A DNA stretch of 9,833 nt from Cytophagaceae bacterium (GCA_947464365.1 CANHWS010000117.1:1-9833); one strand, 5' to 3'; shown: positions 1-6,406, counted from the first letter of the stretch. A program made the numbers and translations. Notes: generated by a model from the sequence alone, not told the origin.

Positions 1-234
1 GGTAATCATGTAGTCTGGGTCAGACTCACCATAAGCCTCTGCAGGGGCTAGGGTGGCTGTTTTGGTTTCGCCAACTGCCATGCCTTCAACGGCTTTGTCA
101 AAACCAGGGATCATCTGGCCAGCACCGACCTTGAAACCCAGTGGTGAGCGTCCTTTTGAGGAGTCAAACACGGTGCCGTCAAGCAGGGTGCCTGTGTAAT
201 GTACCATTACGGTATCGCCTTTTTTTGCGGTCAT
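1..234 (-). CDS. SlyD-like FKBP-type peptidyl-prolyl cis-trans isomerase, partial (C-terminus beyond left edge)
   Basis: This is the first 78 codons of a prolyl isomerase and folding chaperone of the FKBP superfamily. The ATG is at 234-232 and the frame stays open to base 1. Visible FKBP features are VHYTG (residues 11-15), DGTVFDSS (19-26) and the core stretch GQMIPGFDKAVEGMAVGE (about 39-56). AEAYGESDPDYMI near the cut resembles the point where SlyD-type proteins (AYGxxDxxLv) enter their inserted chaperone flap domain, rather than the single-domain FKBP12 pattern. There is no signal peptide, so a cytoplasmic location is expected. The missing part should hold the flap domain and the rest of the FKBP fold, so I cannot say whether a His-rich metal-binding tail is present. 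No Shine-Dalgarno site precedes the start. The gene lies 164 bp downstream of the metalloprotease on the same strand. The family call is firm, while the SlyD subtype is likely but rests on the partial sequence. Confidence 0.9.
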   Translation of the reverse strand, partial: MTAKKGDTVMVHYTGTLLDGTVFDSSKGRSPLGFKVGAGQMIPGFDKAVEGMAVGETKTATLAPAEAYGESDPDYMIT

Positions 235-372
235 CTTTTCTGGAGATGGTTTTTAGTTAGGGTGATTTAGGAGCCCTAAGGCATCAACATCCATCTCTAC
301 GGATTTGGGGTGGCGCCACTAATGGAGGTTTACCAAGCCCTGTCAAATGCAATAAGTCACGTATTTCAGGGG

Positions 373-380
373 CAAAAGTA
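373..380 (-). promoter_or_regulatory. Possible -7 element for the FKBP gene
   Basis: On the minus strand 380-373 reads TACTTTTG, an exact match to the Bacteroidota -7 consensus TAnnTTTG. It would give a leader of about 130 nt before the FKBP ATG at 234. No TTG lies at the expected 19-21 bp upstream distance, and two similar xxTTTG words occur just upstream, so this may be a chance match in AT-rich DNA. The rest of 235-398 shows only a 10-bp palindrome (310-319). Confidence 0.25.
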
Positions 381-398
381 AGCAAATAAGTCAAATAC

Positions 399-1730
399 CT
401 ACCTGACAACTAGTTTTAGGATAGCTGCTTGTCCATTAGCTGGGGTCAAACGTAGGAAATAGATCCCTGGCGTACGCGGTGCTTCAATCTTGATGCTTGT
501 TTCTGATCCACTGAATCCTTCAGTAAGGTCAGCCGAGTTGCTACCAAGCGCTTTGCCCATGCTATCATACCACTTGGTGGAGCTAATAAGTGCTGGTTTG
601 GACAGCTGGATTGTTACAAAGCCTTCGTTGCTTGGGTTGGGATATAACCTAGCTCCGTTGAGGGGTTTGTCCCTAGTTGGCAGGTCTAGCCCAAGGGCAG
701 GACTACTAGGAAGTGTACAGCGCAACATACTGGTTTGCATCACGGTACGCATCCGCCTAACCTGATCGGCTGTAAAGAGATTCATGCAGCGGTCGTCAGT
801 GTACTGCATATAGTTGGCAATTTGGTCTGGCCCGGGCCTATCCAACGGACAAGAGTTGGGTGGATTGGTTGGGCAAAAGTAGATTTGACCATCCTGACTC
901 GGTGTGTCATTGCAATAGTCCGTGGCTTGGCAATTACCATCGGCCCATACATGCAACAAGCCAAGGCAATGTCCGATCTCGTGGGTAGCGGTACGCCCTA
1001 AATTATAATTGCCACCCAGTGTGCCCGAGTTGCCGAAATACTTGTAGGAAATAACTAGGCCGTCAAATGCAGAGTCAGCGGGCGATCCTAAGCCATTCAT
1101 TCCGGGCAAGGAGCTCACAGGCCACGAGCCATAACCCAAATAGGTGTTGAGGTTGATAACCCAGATGTTGAAGTACCGGTCAGACCTAAAAAAACTGCGG
1201 CGTTTGAAGGAGTTTGATCCAACACTATAGTTTGGCTGCCCCCCATTGACCCGTATAATCCCGTCAAATGGTCTTCCTGCGGTATCAACGGTCGCTAGTA
1301 CGAACTCGATTCGCGGGTCTGCACCATCAGGGTCTGTGTTAAAGCCTCGTGTACCTTGTTTGCGCCTAAAGTCCTCATTTAGGGTCTGGATCTGTTCATA
1401 GACACGGGCATCAGCCACATTGGCCCCAATACCGATTGCCTCTCCGTTATGGATTATATGAACAACAACCGGGATCCGGTAGATTGTTGTGTCTGATGGG
1501 TCATATTGTAGACGGCAGTTCCCAGACTGGACTTGGGCCATCGGGGATGAAGGTCCACGCAAGGCAGGGGCGCTTGGTGTCACCACCATTGGGCAATCCC
1601 GCAAGATCTCAGGCTGGGCTAAGGCGCCAAAGGTGCAAACAAGCATTAGCAGCAAGACGAGTACTATCCGTTGTCGGCTTGATTGTGCCAATAGGGTAGC
1701 ATTGCTGTTGCTTTTTCGTTTCTGATCCAT
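399..1730 (-). CDS. Secreted M43-family (pappalysin-like) zinc metalloprotease with type IX secretion sorting domain
   Basis: The protein has 443 aa with an ATG start at 1730. A signal peptide is clear: a basic start (MDQKRK), a hydrophobic core IVLVLLLMLVCTFG (22-35) and a likely cleavage after ALA at 38. The catalytic domain carries the metzincin zinc site HEIGHCLGLLH (250-260), where H250, H254 and H260 bind zinc and E251 is the catalytic base. NYMQY (307-311) downstream is the expected Met-turn. Several Cys residues around the active site (255, 268, 273, 286, 294, 315) suggest disulfides in an exported protein. Residues about 361-443 form a type A Por/T9SS sorting domain (YPNPSNEG at 363-370, GIYFLRL near the end), which is normally removed as the protein crosses the outer membrane through the type IX system. 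Families like this cleave extracellular proteins, but the substrate here is unknown. The gene is 245 bp downstream of rnc and probably has its own promoter, though I found no convincing one. Confidence 0.93.
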   Translation of the reverse strand: MDQKRKSNSNATLLAQSSRQRIVLVLLLMLVCTFGALAQPEILRDCPMVVTPSAPALRGPSSPMAQVQSGNCRLQYDPSDTTIYRIPVVVHIIHNGEAIGIGANVADARVYEQIQTLNEDFRRKQGTRGFNTDPDGADPRIEFVLATVDTAGRPFDGIIRVNGGQPNYSVGSNSFKRRSFFRSDRYFNIWVINLNTYLGYGSWPVSSLPGMNGLGSPADSAFDGLVISYKYFGNSGTLGGNYNLGRTATHEIGHCLGLLHVWADGNCQATDYCNDTPSQDGQIYFCPTNPPNSCPLDRPGPDQIANYMQYTDDRCMNLFTADQVRRMRTVMQTSMLRCTLPSSPALGLDLPTRDKPLNGARLYPNPSNEGFVTIQLSKPALISSTKWYDSMGKALGSNSADLTEGFSGSETSIKIEAPRTPGIYFLRLTPANGQAAILKLVVR

Positions 1731-1975
1731 ACTGGGTGCTTAATTTCGATAGGAGGCGGAAACAAAGGCCATAGACATTTCTGGATACCTAAGGCACAAG
1801 GATGCCTGACCATCTCCACTAATAAGACTGCCTAAAGTACCCAAAAGGTTGTACCAATGTCAAGTGCAGGGCCGAATTTTGTTTTAGACTTGCACTCAGT
1901 CAGGCGTTTTTTTCCGGTTTTTCCTGCGAATACCAATAAAGAGGCAAATGTTAGAGTAATGACTAAGATTGCTCC
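1731..1975. other. Intergenic region between rnc and the metalloprotease
   Basis: These 245 bp hold no supportable ORF. Visible items are a short inverted repeat AGGCA/TGCCT (1792-1807) in the likely leader of the protease, a 7-bp inverted pair GCCTGAC (1804-1810) and GTCAGGC (1899-1905), and a seven-T run (1906-1912 on the plus strand). None of these makes a convincing terminator for rnc on the minus strand. The only near match to a -7 box lacks a partner at the right spacing. Confidence 0.5.
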
Positions 1976-2713
1976 CTAGATCATTGCCTGCAACGCATTA
2001 GCAGCAGCTTCCTGCTCTGCTTTCTTTTTAGACATTCCTTTGCCAGTACCAATAACCTTGGCGTTATAGACTACTTGTATCGCAAATTCTTTGTGGTGAT
2101 CACGGCCACTTTCGCTTACAACCTCAAAGGTGATACTTCCACCGTGGCGTTGTGCCCACTCGATGAGGCGACTTTTGGGGTTACCCTCTGTGGCAAGCAG
2201 GTCGGTCAGGTTGATATGCTCGCCAATAAGTTTGTTAATGATGAAACTCTGGCAGAAGCGATAACCCTTATCCAGATAGACTGCACCAATTAGGGCTTCC
2301 ATAGCGTCACCATGCATGGACTTGTTATAGAGTGCCCCCTTTTGGCGGGTGTTGAAATCCATGATTTTAGGGATTCCAATCTTCCCAGCTAACACGGACA
2401 TAGACTCGCGGTTGACGATCCGTGATCGGACCTCCGTCAGGAATCCTTCGTCTTTAAGTGGGTATTTCTTGAACAGGTATTCGCCTACAATCGCTCCAAG
2501 GATTGCATCACCCAAGAACTCAAGCCGCTCGTTGTTGTTGAGCCCAAGTGTTACCTCCTTGCCACTAGACGTGCTGGAATGCCTAAGCGCAAGCCGATAA
2601 AGACTAATGTTATGAGGGATGCCTCCAGTTATCTGTTTGATGGCGGCCACAAAGGCGGCATCTTCAGCAGATAACCTACGGACTCGATCCGAAAACCAGG
2701 TTGCGATTGACAC
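1976..2713 (-). CDS. rnc: Ribonuclease III
   Basis: The protein has 245 aa. It cleaves double-stranded RNA, including the rRNA precursor and structured mRNAs, as a homodimer in the cytoplasm. The RNase III signature ERLEFLGDA is at residues 62-70. Metal-binding acidic residues fall where the family predicts: E62/E65/D69, E89 in DEGFLTE, and D136/E139 in GDAMEALIGAVYLD. The double-stranded RNA-binding domain covers about 177-243 and ends in the typical KKKAEQEAAANAL helix. The start is a GTG at 2713, because an in-frame stop lies three codons upstream and no ATG is available before the conserved domain. It begins 18 bp after the fabF stop, so it is almost certainly co-transcribed with fabF. 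The acpP-fabF-rnc order is a common bacterial arrangement, especially in Bacteroidota. Length and all key residues are normal. Confidence 0.97.
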   Translation of the reverse strand: MSIATWFSDRVRRLSAEDAAFVAAIKQITGGIPHNISLYRLALRHSSTSSGKEVTLGLNNNERLEFLGDAILGAIVGEYLFKKYPLKDEGFLTEVRSRIVNRESMSVLAGKIGIPKIMDFNTRQKGALYNKSMHGDAMEALIGAVYLDKGYRFCQSFIINKLIGEHINLTDLLATEGNPKSRLIEWAQRHGGSITFEVVSESGRDHHKEFAIQVVYNAKVIGTGKGMSKKKAEQEAAANALQAMI

Positions 2714-2731
2714 GTTCTGTCAGACGGGTGC

Positions 2732-3985
2732 CTAACCCTTGAACTTGCGAACGATAATGCTCGCGTTGTGCCCTCCAAATCCGAATGTATTGCTCAAAGC
2801 TACGTTCACGATACGGCTTTGAGCCTTGTTGAACGTAAAGTTGAGTCGTGGATCTAGCTCCTCGTCCACCGTGCTGTGGTTAATGGTCGGCGGAATGATG
2901 TCATGTTTGACGGCCATAACACTCGCAATGGCCTCGATGGCACCAGCAGCCCCTAACAAGTGACCAGTCATGGACTTGGTACTGCTTATATTGAGGTTGT
3001 ACGCGTGATCACCAAAAACGTTCTGCACAGCTTTGGTTTCGGCAATGTCTCCTTTTGGGGTGCTCGTGCCGTGGGTATTGACATAGTCGATCTCGGTAGG
3101 TGATATACCAGCGTCTCTGAGGGCGTTGCGCATTACATTAAGTGCACCAAGGCCTTCAGGATGTGGATCTGTAATGTGGTGAGCATCACCGCTCATACCA
3201 CCTCCAATTACCTCGGCATAAATTTTAGCACCTCTAGCTAATGCATGGTCTAGGCGCTCCAGAATAAGACAACCTGCGCCTTCGCCCAAGACAAATCCAT
3301 CACGGTTTTTATCGTAAGGTCGGCTAGCTGATGCAGGGTCGTCGTTACGCTCGCTCATTGCTTTGCAAGCATTAAATCCTCCGATACCTGCCGCGGTCAC
3401 CGCAGCTTCGCTTCCACCCGTCACAATCGCATCTGCCATGCCCAACCTGATATAGTTGAAAGCATCGATTATGGCATTTGTGCCAGTGGCACAGGCTGAA
3501 ACAACCGAAAAGTTTGGGCCACGGAATCCGTGCTTGATGCTAATATGACCAGGAACAATGTCGATGATCATTTTCGGGATAAAGAACGGATTGAACCTTG
3601 GCGTGCCATCTCCTTTGTTAAAAGAAGTAACCTCGTCTTGGAACGTAAAAAGTCCGCCAATACCTGACCCAAAAATAACTCCGATCCGATCCTGATCATA
3701 TGTGCTGTCTAGCAGCCCGCTATCTTTGATGGCCTCGTCGGCCGCCACAACCGCATAGTGCGCGAAGGGATCCATTTTGCGGGCCTCTTTGCGGTCTAGG
3801 AAGTTGTGGATATCGAAATCCTTCAGCTCACATGCAAATCGCGTCTTGAACTTACTAGCATCGAACCTAGTGATCGGGGCAGCTCCGCTCACGCCTGCAA
3901 GCAATCCTTGCCAGTAATCCTGCAAGGTGTTGCCTATTGGTGTGAGTGCGCCCATGCCAGTGATGACGACACGCGATAATTCCAT
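2732..3985 (-). CDS. fabF: Beta-ketoacyl-[acyl-carrier-protein] synthase II
   Basis: The protein has 417 aa with an ATG at 3985. It condenses malonyl-ACP with an acyl-ACP in each elongation round of type II fatty-acid synthesis, in the cytoplasm. The thiolase-fold catalytic residues are all present: nucleophile C165 in SACATGTN (163-170), H305 in NTHGTSTPKGD (303-313), K337 in STKSMTGH and H342 at its end. The glycine-rich FGFGGHN (401-407) near the C-terminus is also typical. The C-H-H set with the conserved Lys makes this a KAS I/II enzyme rather than KAS III. The FabF subtype rests on overall similarity and on the adjacent acpP. It lies 57 bp after acpP, with a terminator-like hairpin in the gap, and 18 bp before rnc. 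Confidence 0.97.
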   Translation of the reverse strand: MELSRVVITGMGALTPIGNTLQDYWQGLLAGVSGAAPITRFDASKFKTRFACELKDFDIHNFLDRKEARKMDPFAHYAVVAADEAIKDSGLLDSTYDQDRIGVIFGSGIGGLFTFQDEVTSFNKGDGTPRFNPFFIPKMIIDIVPGHISIKHGFRGPNFSVVSACATGTNAIIDAFNYIRLGMADAIVTGGSEAAVTAAGIGGFNACKAMSERNDDPASASRPYDKNRDGFVLGEGAGCLILERLDHALARGAKIYAEVIGGGMSGDAHHITDPHPEGLGALNVMRNALRDAGISPTEIDYVNTHGTSTPKGDIAETKAVQNVFGDHAYNLNISSTKSMTGHLLGAAGAIEAIASVMAVKHDIIPPTINHSTVDEELDPRLNFTFNKAQSRIVNVALSNTFGFGGHNASIIVRKFKG

Positions 3986-4007
3986 GGTGTGCTGAAGGTA
4001 GTGGTTG

Positions 4008-4037
4008 TAATAAGAAAAGCAGCCCGTTAAGGCTGCT
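4008..4037 (-). terminator. Terminator-like hairpin between acpP and fabF (possible attenuator)
   Basis: On the minus strand, starting 5 nt after the acpP stop, AGCAGCC (4037-4031) can pair with GGCTGCT (4024-4018) across a 6-nt loop. The stem is 7 bp and GC-rich, and it is followed by TTTCTTATT. This is the layout of a rho-independent terminator with a moderate U tract. Because fabF and rnc follow on the same strand with no clear promoter in the 57-bp gap, partial termination is more likely than a full stop. It would leave more acpP than fabF-rnc message. Confidence 0.6.
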
Positions 4038-4042
4038 GTGCG

Positions 4043-4282
4043 TTAGGCTTTAACGTTCTTTTCAAGATAGTCAATCGCCTGACCGACTGTGCCGATGTTC
4101 TCAGCTTGGTCGTCCGGGATTGAGATGTTGAACTCTTTCTCGAACTCCATGATCAGCTCAACGGTATCGAGAGAGTCAGCACCAAGATCGTTGGTGAAGC
4201 TGGCCTCGGTAGTAACTTCAGTTTCTTCTACTCCGAGCTTCTCGATGATGATGCTCTTTACTTTGGCGGCTATTTCCGACAT
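4043..4282 (-). CDS. acpP: Acyl carrier protein
   Basis: The protein has 79 aa with an ATG at 4282. It is the small acidic carrier that holds growing fatty acyl chains on a 4'-phosphopantetheine arm in the cytoplasm. The attachment site is S37 in GADSLDTVELIMEFE (34-48), the canonical DSL motif. The four-helix ACP pattern and length are normal (usual 75-80 aa). It is the first gene of the acpP-fabF-rnc cluster. Its promoter is probably at 4314-4343, which gives a short leader of about 25 nt. Its product serves FabF directly and is also the octanoyl donor for LipB, encoded further right. Confidence 0.98.
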   Translation of the reverse strand: MSEIAAKVKSIIIEKLGVEETEVTTEASFTNDLGADSLDTVELIMEFEKEFNISIPDDQAENIGTVGQAIDYLEKNVKA

Positions 4283-4313
4283 TGGTATTGCGTGTTTTGG
4301 TACGTAATGGCTG

Positions 4314-4343
4314 CAAATAAATGGCTTTTATGTGGCAAGTCAA
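4314..4343 (-). promoter_or_regulatory. Probable Bacteroidota-type promoter for acpP-fabF-rnc
   Basis: On the minus strand a TTG (4343-4341, inside a run of six T) is followed after exactly 19 bp by TTTATTTG (4321-4314). That is 7 of 8 against the -7 consensus TAnnTTTG, at the expected spacing. Transcription would start near 4308, about 25 nt before the acpP ATG. A second copy of TTTATTTG at 4355-4348 has its nearest TTG 22 bp away and is a weaker alternative. Confidence 0.6.
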
Positions 4344-4498
4344 AAAACAAATAAAAAAGTTCAGGTGTTTGTGGTCTCAAAATCCCCCATTTGGGCCTCT
4401 ATTGCCTAATCTTAGTTGTTTTTAGGGGGCTGACGCGGCTAAAAAAATATGTTGACCCGGCTCAGCGACTTGCCTGCTTGTTTCAAGGGTGGGCAAAG

Positions 4499-4528
4499 TT
4501 GACCAAATGGTAACGGGTAGTATGTTTG
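4499..4528 (+). promoter_or_regulatory. Probable Bacteroidota-type promoter for the isomerase gene
   Basis: TTG at 4499-4501, then 19 bp, then TATGTTTG at 4521-4528, which is an exact match to TAnnTTTG at the ideal spacing. Transcription would start near 4535, leaving a leader of about 58 nt. This is the best promoter match in the window. Confidence 0.7.
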
Positions 4529-4571
4529 GCAAGGCGGTCGATGGGTCGTAATATTGCATTAGTTTAACCAA

Positions 4572-4590
4572 TTAGAGCCTCGGCTCCTAA
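4572..4590 (+). promoter_or_regulatory. Small hairpin immediately upstream of the isomerase start codon
   Basis: TTAGAGCCTCGGCTCCTAA can fold with TTA/TAA and GAGC/GCTC pairs, one bulged C and a 4-nt CTCG loop. It ends 2 nt before the ATG at 4593. There is no Shine-Dalgarno site, so structure here could affect start-site access. The role is inferred. Confidence 0.35.
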
Positions 4591-4592
4591 GC

Positions 4593-5588
4593 ATGAAAAA
4601 ACTCATTGAGGGCTTTTCGACCCAACTACGTACAGCGCTAGAGATCGCATCCAAAAGCCAGTTCAGCCCATCTGACAAGTCATTCACTAATATCGTGATC
4701 GCTGGTATGGGTGGTTCGGGCATTGGTGGCAACCTAGTGCAGGCCATGACGATGGACATTACGTCTGTGCCCCTTTACATCAGCAAAAGCTACGACCTTC
4801 CTTCTTTTGTCTCGTCAAGAACCTTATTCTTGGCCTGTTCCTATAGTGGCGGTACCGAAGAAACCATCGCGACAACCCTTGCGGCCCATGCAAAAGGTGC
4901 TACTATCGTTTGTGTTAGTAGCGGCGGTAAAGTTGGCGAGCTTGCCAAAGAGCACGGCTGGGACATCGTCCACATTCCTGGCCATGACAACAGCCCACGC
5001 GCTAGCATTGGGTATGCTTATGTCCAGATCCTGAATATCCTGAATGCTTTTGGCCTCACAAGCAGTAACCTAGCCGCTGAAGTAGCCAAGGCCGCTGACC
5101 TGCTTGATGCTGAAAATGCCGCAGTCCACATTGCTGCTGTCGCCATCGCAAAGGACATGAAAGAGAAGTTTGTCATTCTTTATAGTGACAGCCGTCTCGA
5201 GTCAGTCGTCATCCGGACCCAACAACAGATCGCCGAAAATAGCAAACAACTTGCGCATTGCAACGTGATGCCCGAGATGAACCACAATGAGCTTGTGGGC
5301 TGGGCTTTCCCTAAGTTCTTGTGGGAAAAGACATATACCCTGATGCTACGCTCTGGATATGACAACCCGCGCACCAGCAAACGTATGGATATCTCTAAGG
5401 ATATCTTCAGCAAAATTGCTGGCCAAGTGGTCGAGCTGCATGCCAAAGGTGACTCATTTACTGAGCAGGCCATCTACCTGATTTATCTTTTGGACTGGGT
5501 TTCTTTCTACTTAGCCGAAGAGAATGGTGTCGATCCATTCCCAGTTGATGTCATCACGTTCCTGAAAACTGAACTAGCTAAATACTAG
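4593..5588 (+). CDS. SIS-domain bifunctional phosphoglucose/phosphomannose isomerase
   Basis: The protein has 331 aa with an ATG at 4593. It resembles the dual-specificity family (archaeal-type PGI/PMI) that interconverts glucose-6-P or mannose-6-P with fructose-6-P in the cytoplasm. The first SIS domain shows GMGGSGIGG (38-46) and the sugar-phosphate loop YSGGTEET (84-91). PRASIGY (135-141) closes this part. The second half has the family signature: E215 in QQIAENSK (211-218) and H231 in PEMNHNELVGW (227-237), the residues expected to serve as catalytic base and ring-opening group. Length fits the family (about 300-350 aa), which is much shorter than classical PGI (about 550 aa). It is transcribed divergently from acpP and lies 89 bp before lipB on the same strand. 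Specificity toward glucose versus mannose cannot be read from sequence. Confidence 0.9.
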   Translation: MKKLIEGFSTQLRTALEIASKSQFSPSDKSFTNIVIAGMGGSGIGGNLVQAMTMDITSVPLYISKSYDLPSFVSSRTLFLACSYSGGTEETIATTLAAHAKGATIVCVSSGGKVGELAKEHGWDIVHIPGHDNSPRASIGYAYVQILNILNAFGLTSSNLAAEVAKAADLLDAENAAVHIAAVAIAKDMKEKFVILYSDSRLESVVIRTQQQIAENSKQLAHCNVMPEMNHNELVGWAFPKFLWEKTYTLMLRSGYDNPRTSKRMDISKDIFSKIAGQVVELHAKGDSFTEQAIYLIYLLDWVSFYLAEENGVDPFPVDVITFLKTELAKY

Positions 5589-5590
5589 TC

Positions 5591-5620
5591 CTGATTCTGT
5601 GAGCCAATTGTCTACTTTTG
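5591..5620 (+). promoter_or_regulatory. Possible promoter for lipB
   Basis: TACTTTTG at 5613-5620 matches TAnnTTTG exactly. A CTG (one mismatch from TTG) sits 19 bp upstream at 5591-5593. Transcription from about 5627 would give a leader of about 50 nt to the ATG at 5678. Read-through from the isomerase gene is equally possible. Confidence 0.4.
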
Positions 5621-5677
5621 TGGGCACCAGGCAGTATAGACTCAGCGATTATGCTGTGTGTGGCGCCTGCTGAGGTT

Positions 5678-6406
5678 ATGACAGAGGTAAAGGCCGCCCA
5701 ATCCAAACGTACAGAATTCATAGACCTAGGCCTGCTCGGATATGAGCAGGCTTGGTCGTTTCAGGAGGATAAGTTTGCCCAGACGGTGGCCACCAAAGTT
5801 CAAAATCGTACTGCCGAATATCCTTCAGCTACCCCCAACTACCTGATATTTTGCCAGCATACCCATGTCTATACCCTTGGCAAAAGCGGCAAACCAGAGC
5901 ATCTCCTACTTGATGAGGATGGCCTAAAGATGGTTGGGGCATCCTATCACAAAATCAACCGAGGTGGTGATATTACCTACCACGGACCAGGGCAGTTGGT
6001 CGGCTACCCAATTCTCGACCTCGATAATTTTTTCACTGACATCCACATCTACCTCCGGACCATCGAGCAGGCAATTATTAACACCTGTGCTGACTATGGC
6101 CTTAATGCTGGTAGGATAGACGGACTTACTGGGGTCTGGATTGAGGATCGTAAAATCTGCGCAATAGGGGTCCGCGCGAGTCGCTGGGTAACCATGCACG
6201 GCTTTGCCTTCAATATCAACACCGATCTTAATTACTTTGGCAACATCATCCCCTGTGGCATTGACGATAAAGCAGTTACCTCCTTGGCGGCAGAGCTAGG
6301 CGCATTACAAGATTTTGCGGCAGTTAGCTACAAGGTACTACAGCACCTTGTGGCGCTTTTCGAGATGGATTTGGTCATGGAACAAGATCAGCGCCATGAG
6401 GCCTGA
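5678..6406 (+). CDS. lipB: Octanoyl-[acyl-carrier-protein]:protein N-octanoyltransferase
   Basis: The protein has 242 aa from the chosen start. It moves the octanoyl group from octanoyl-ACP to the lipoyl domains of 2-oxoacid dehydrogenases and GcvH, the first step of endogenous lipoate synthesis before LipA, in the cytoplasm. The family motif RGGDITYHGPGQ is at 95-106. Catalytic K159 is in DRKICAIGV and catalytic C193 is in IIPCGI (190-195). NINTDLNYF (179-187) is also typical. I chose the ATG at 5678 because homologues begin shortly before the conserved xDLGLxxYxxAW (residues 16-26). The frame is open back to a TTG at 5618 and an ATG at 5651, but the TTG lies inside a promoter-like box and the extra residues match nothing I recognise. 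It may be co-transcribed with the isomerase and converges on rsgA with a 20-bp gap. Confidence 0.95.
   Translation: MTEVKAAQSKRTEFIDLGLLGYEQAWSFQEDKFAQTVATKVQNRTAEYPSATPNYLIFCQHTHVYTLGKSGKPEHLLLDEDGLKMVGASYHKINRGGDITYHGPGQLVGYPILDLDNFFTDIHIYLRTIEQAIINTCADYGLNAGRIDGLTGVWIEDRKICAIGVRASRWVTMHGFAFNINTDLNYFGNIIPCGIDDKAVTSLAAELGALQDFAAVSYKVLQHLVALFEMDLVMEQDQRHEA
5730..5751 (+). repeat. 8-bp perfect inverted repeat inside early lipB
   Basis: GCCTGCTC (5730-5737) and GAGCAGGC (5744-5751) are perfect complements around a 6-nt loop, at about codons 18-25 of lipB. It can form a stable mRNA hairpin. The codons spell conserved LipB residues, so it may simply be a result of codon choice. Confidence 0.4.

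Larger units (their letters stand above)
4283..4592. other. Divergent intergenic region between acpP and the sugar-phosphate isomerase
   Basis: This 310-bp region has no supportable ORF. It holds a promoter match for each flanking gene (4314-4343 minus, 4499-4528 plus). An inverted repeat TTTTTAG (4419-4425) / CTAAAAA (4439-4445) surrounds a GC-rich 13-nt centre and is of unknown role. A small hairpin (4572-4590) abuts the isomerase start. The left part is AT-rich, as expected upstream of a highly expressed acpP. Confidence 0.7.

Noticed and set aside
490..1001. Plus-strand ORFs of 88-91 aa opposite the metalloprotease
   Set aside because: They lie entirely antisense to a clear protease reading frame and show no recognisable domain or start context.
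1889..1912. T-rich tract after TGCACTCAGTCAGGCG, looked at as a plus-strand terminator
   Set aside because: No plus-strand gene ends there, and no compact stem directly precedes the T run; the nearest complementary arm is about 22 nt away and only 6 bp long.
4559..4759. 66-aa minus-strand ORF overlapping the isomerase start
   Set aside because: It is antisense to a conserved SIS domain, has no family resemblance, and its composition is that of a shadow frame.
5618..5677. N-terminal extension of lipB from TTG 5618
   Set aside because: The extra 20 residues match no known LipB N-terminus, the codon sits in a promoter-like box, and a normal ATG at 5678 gives the expected length.
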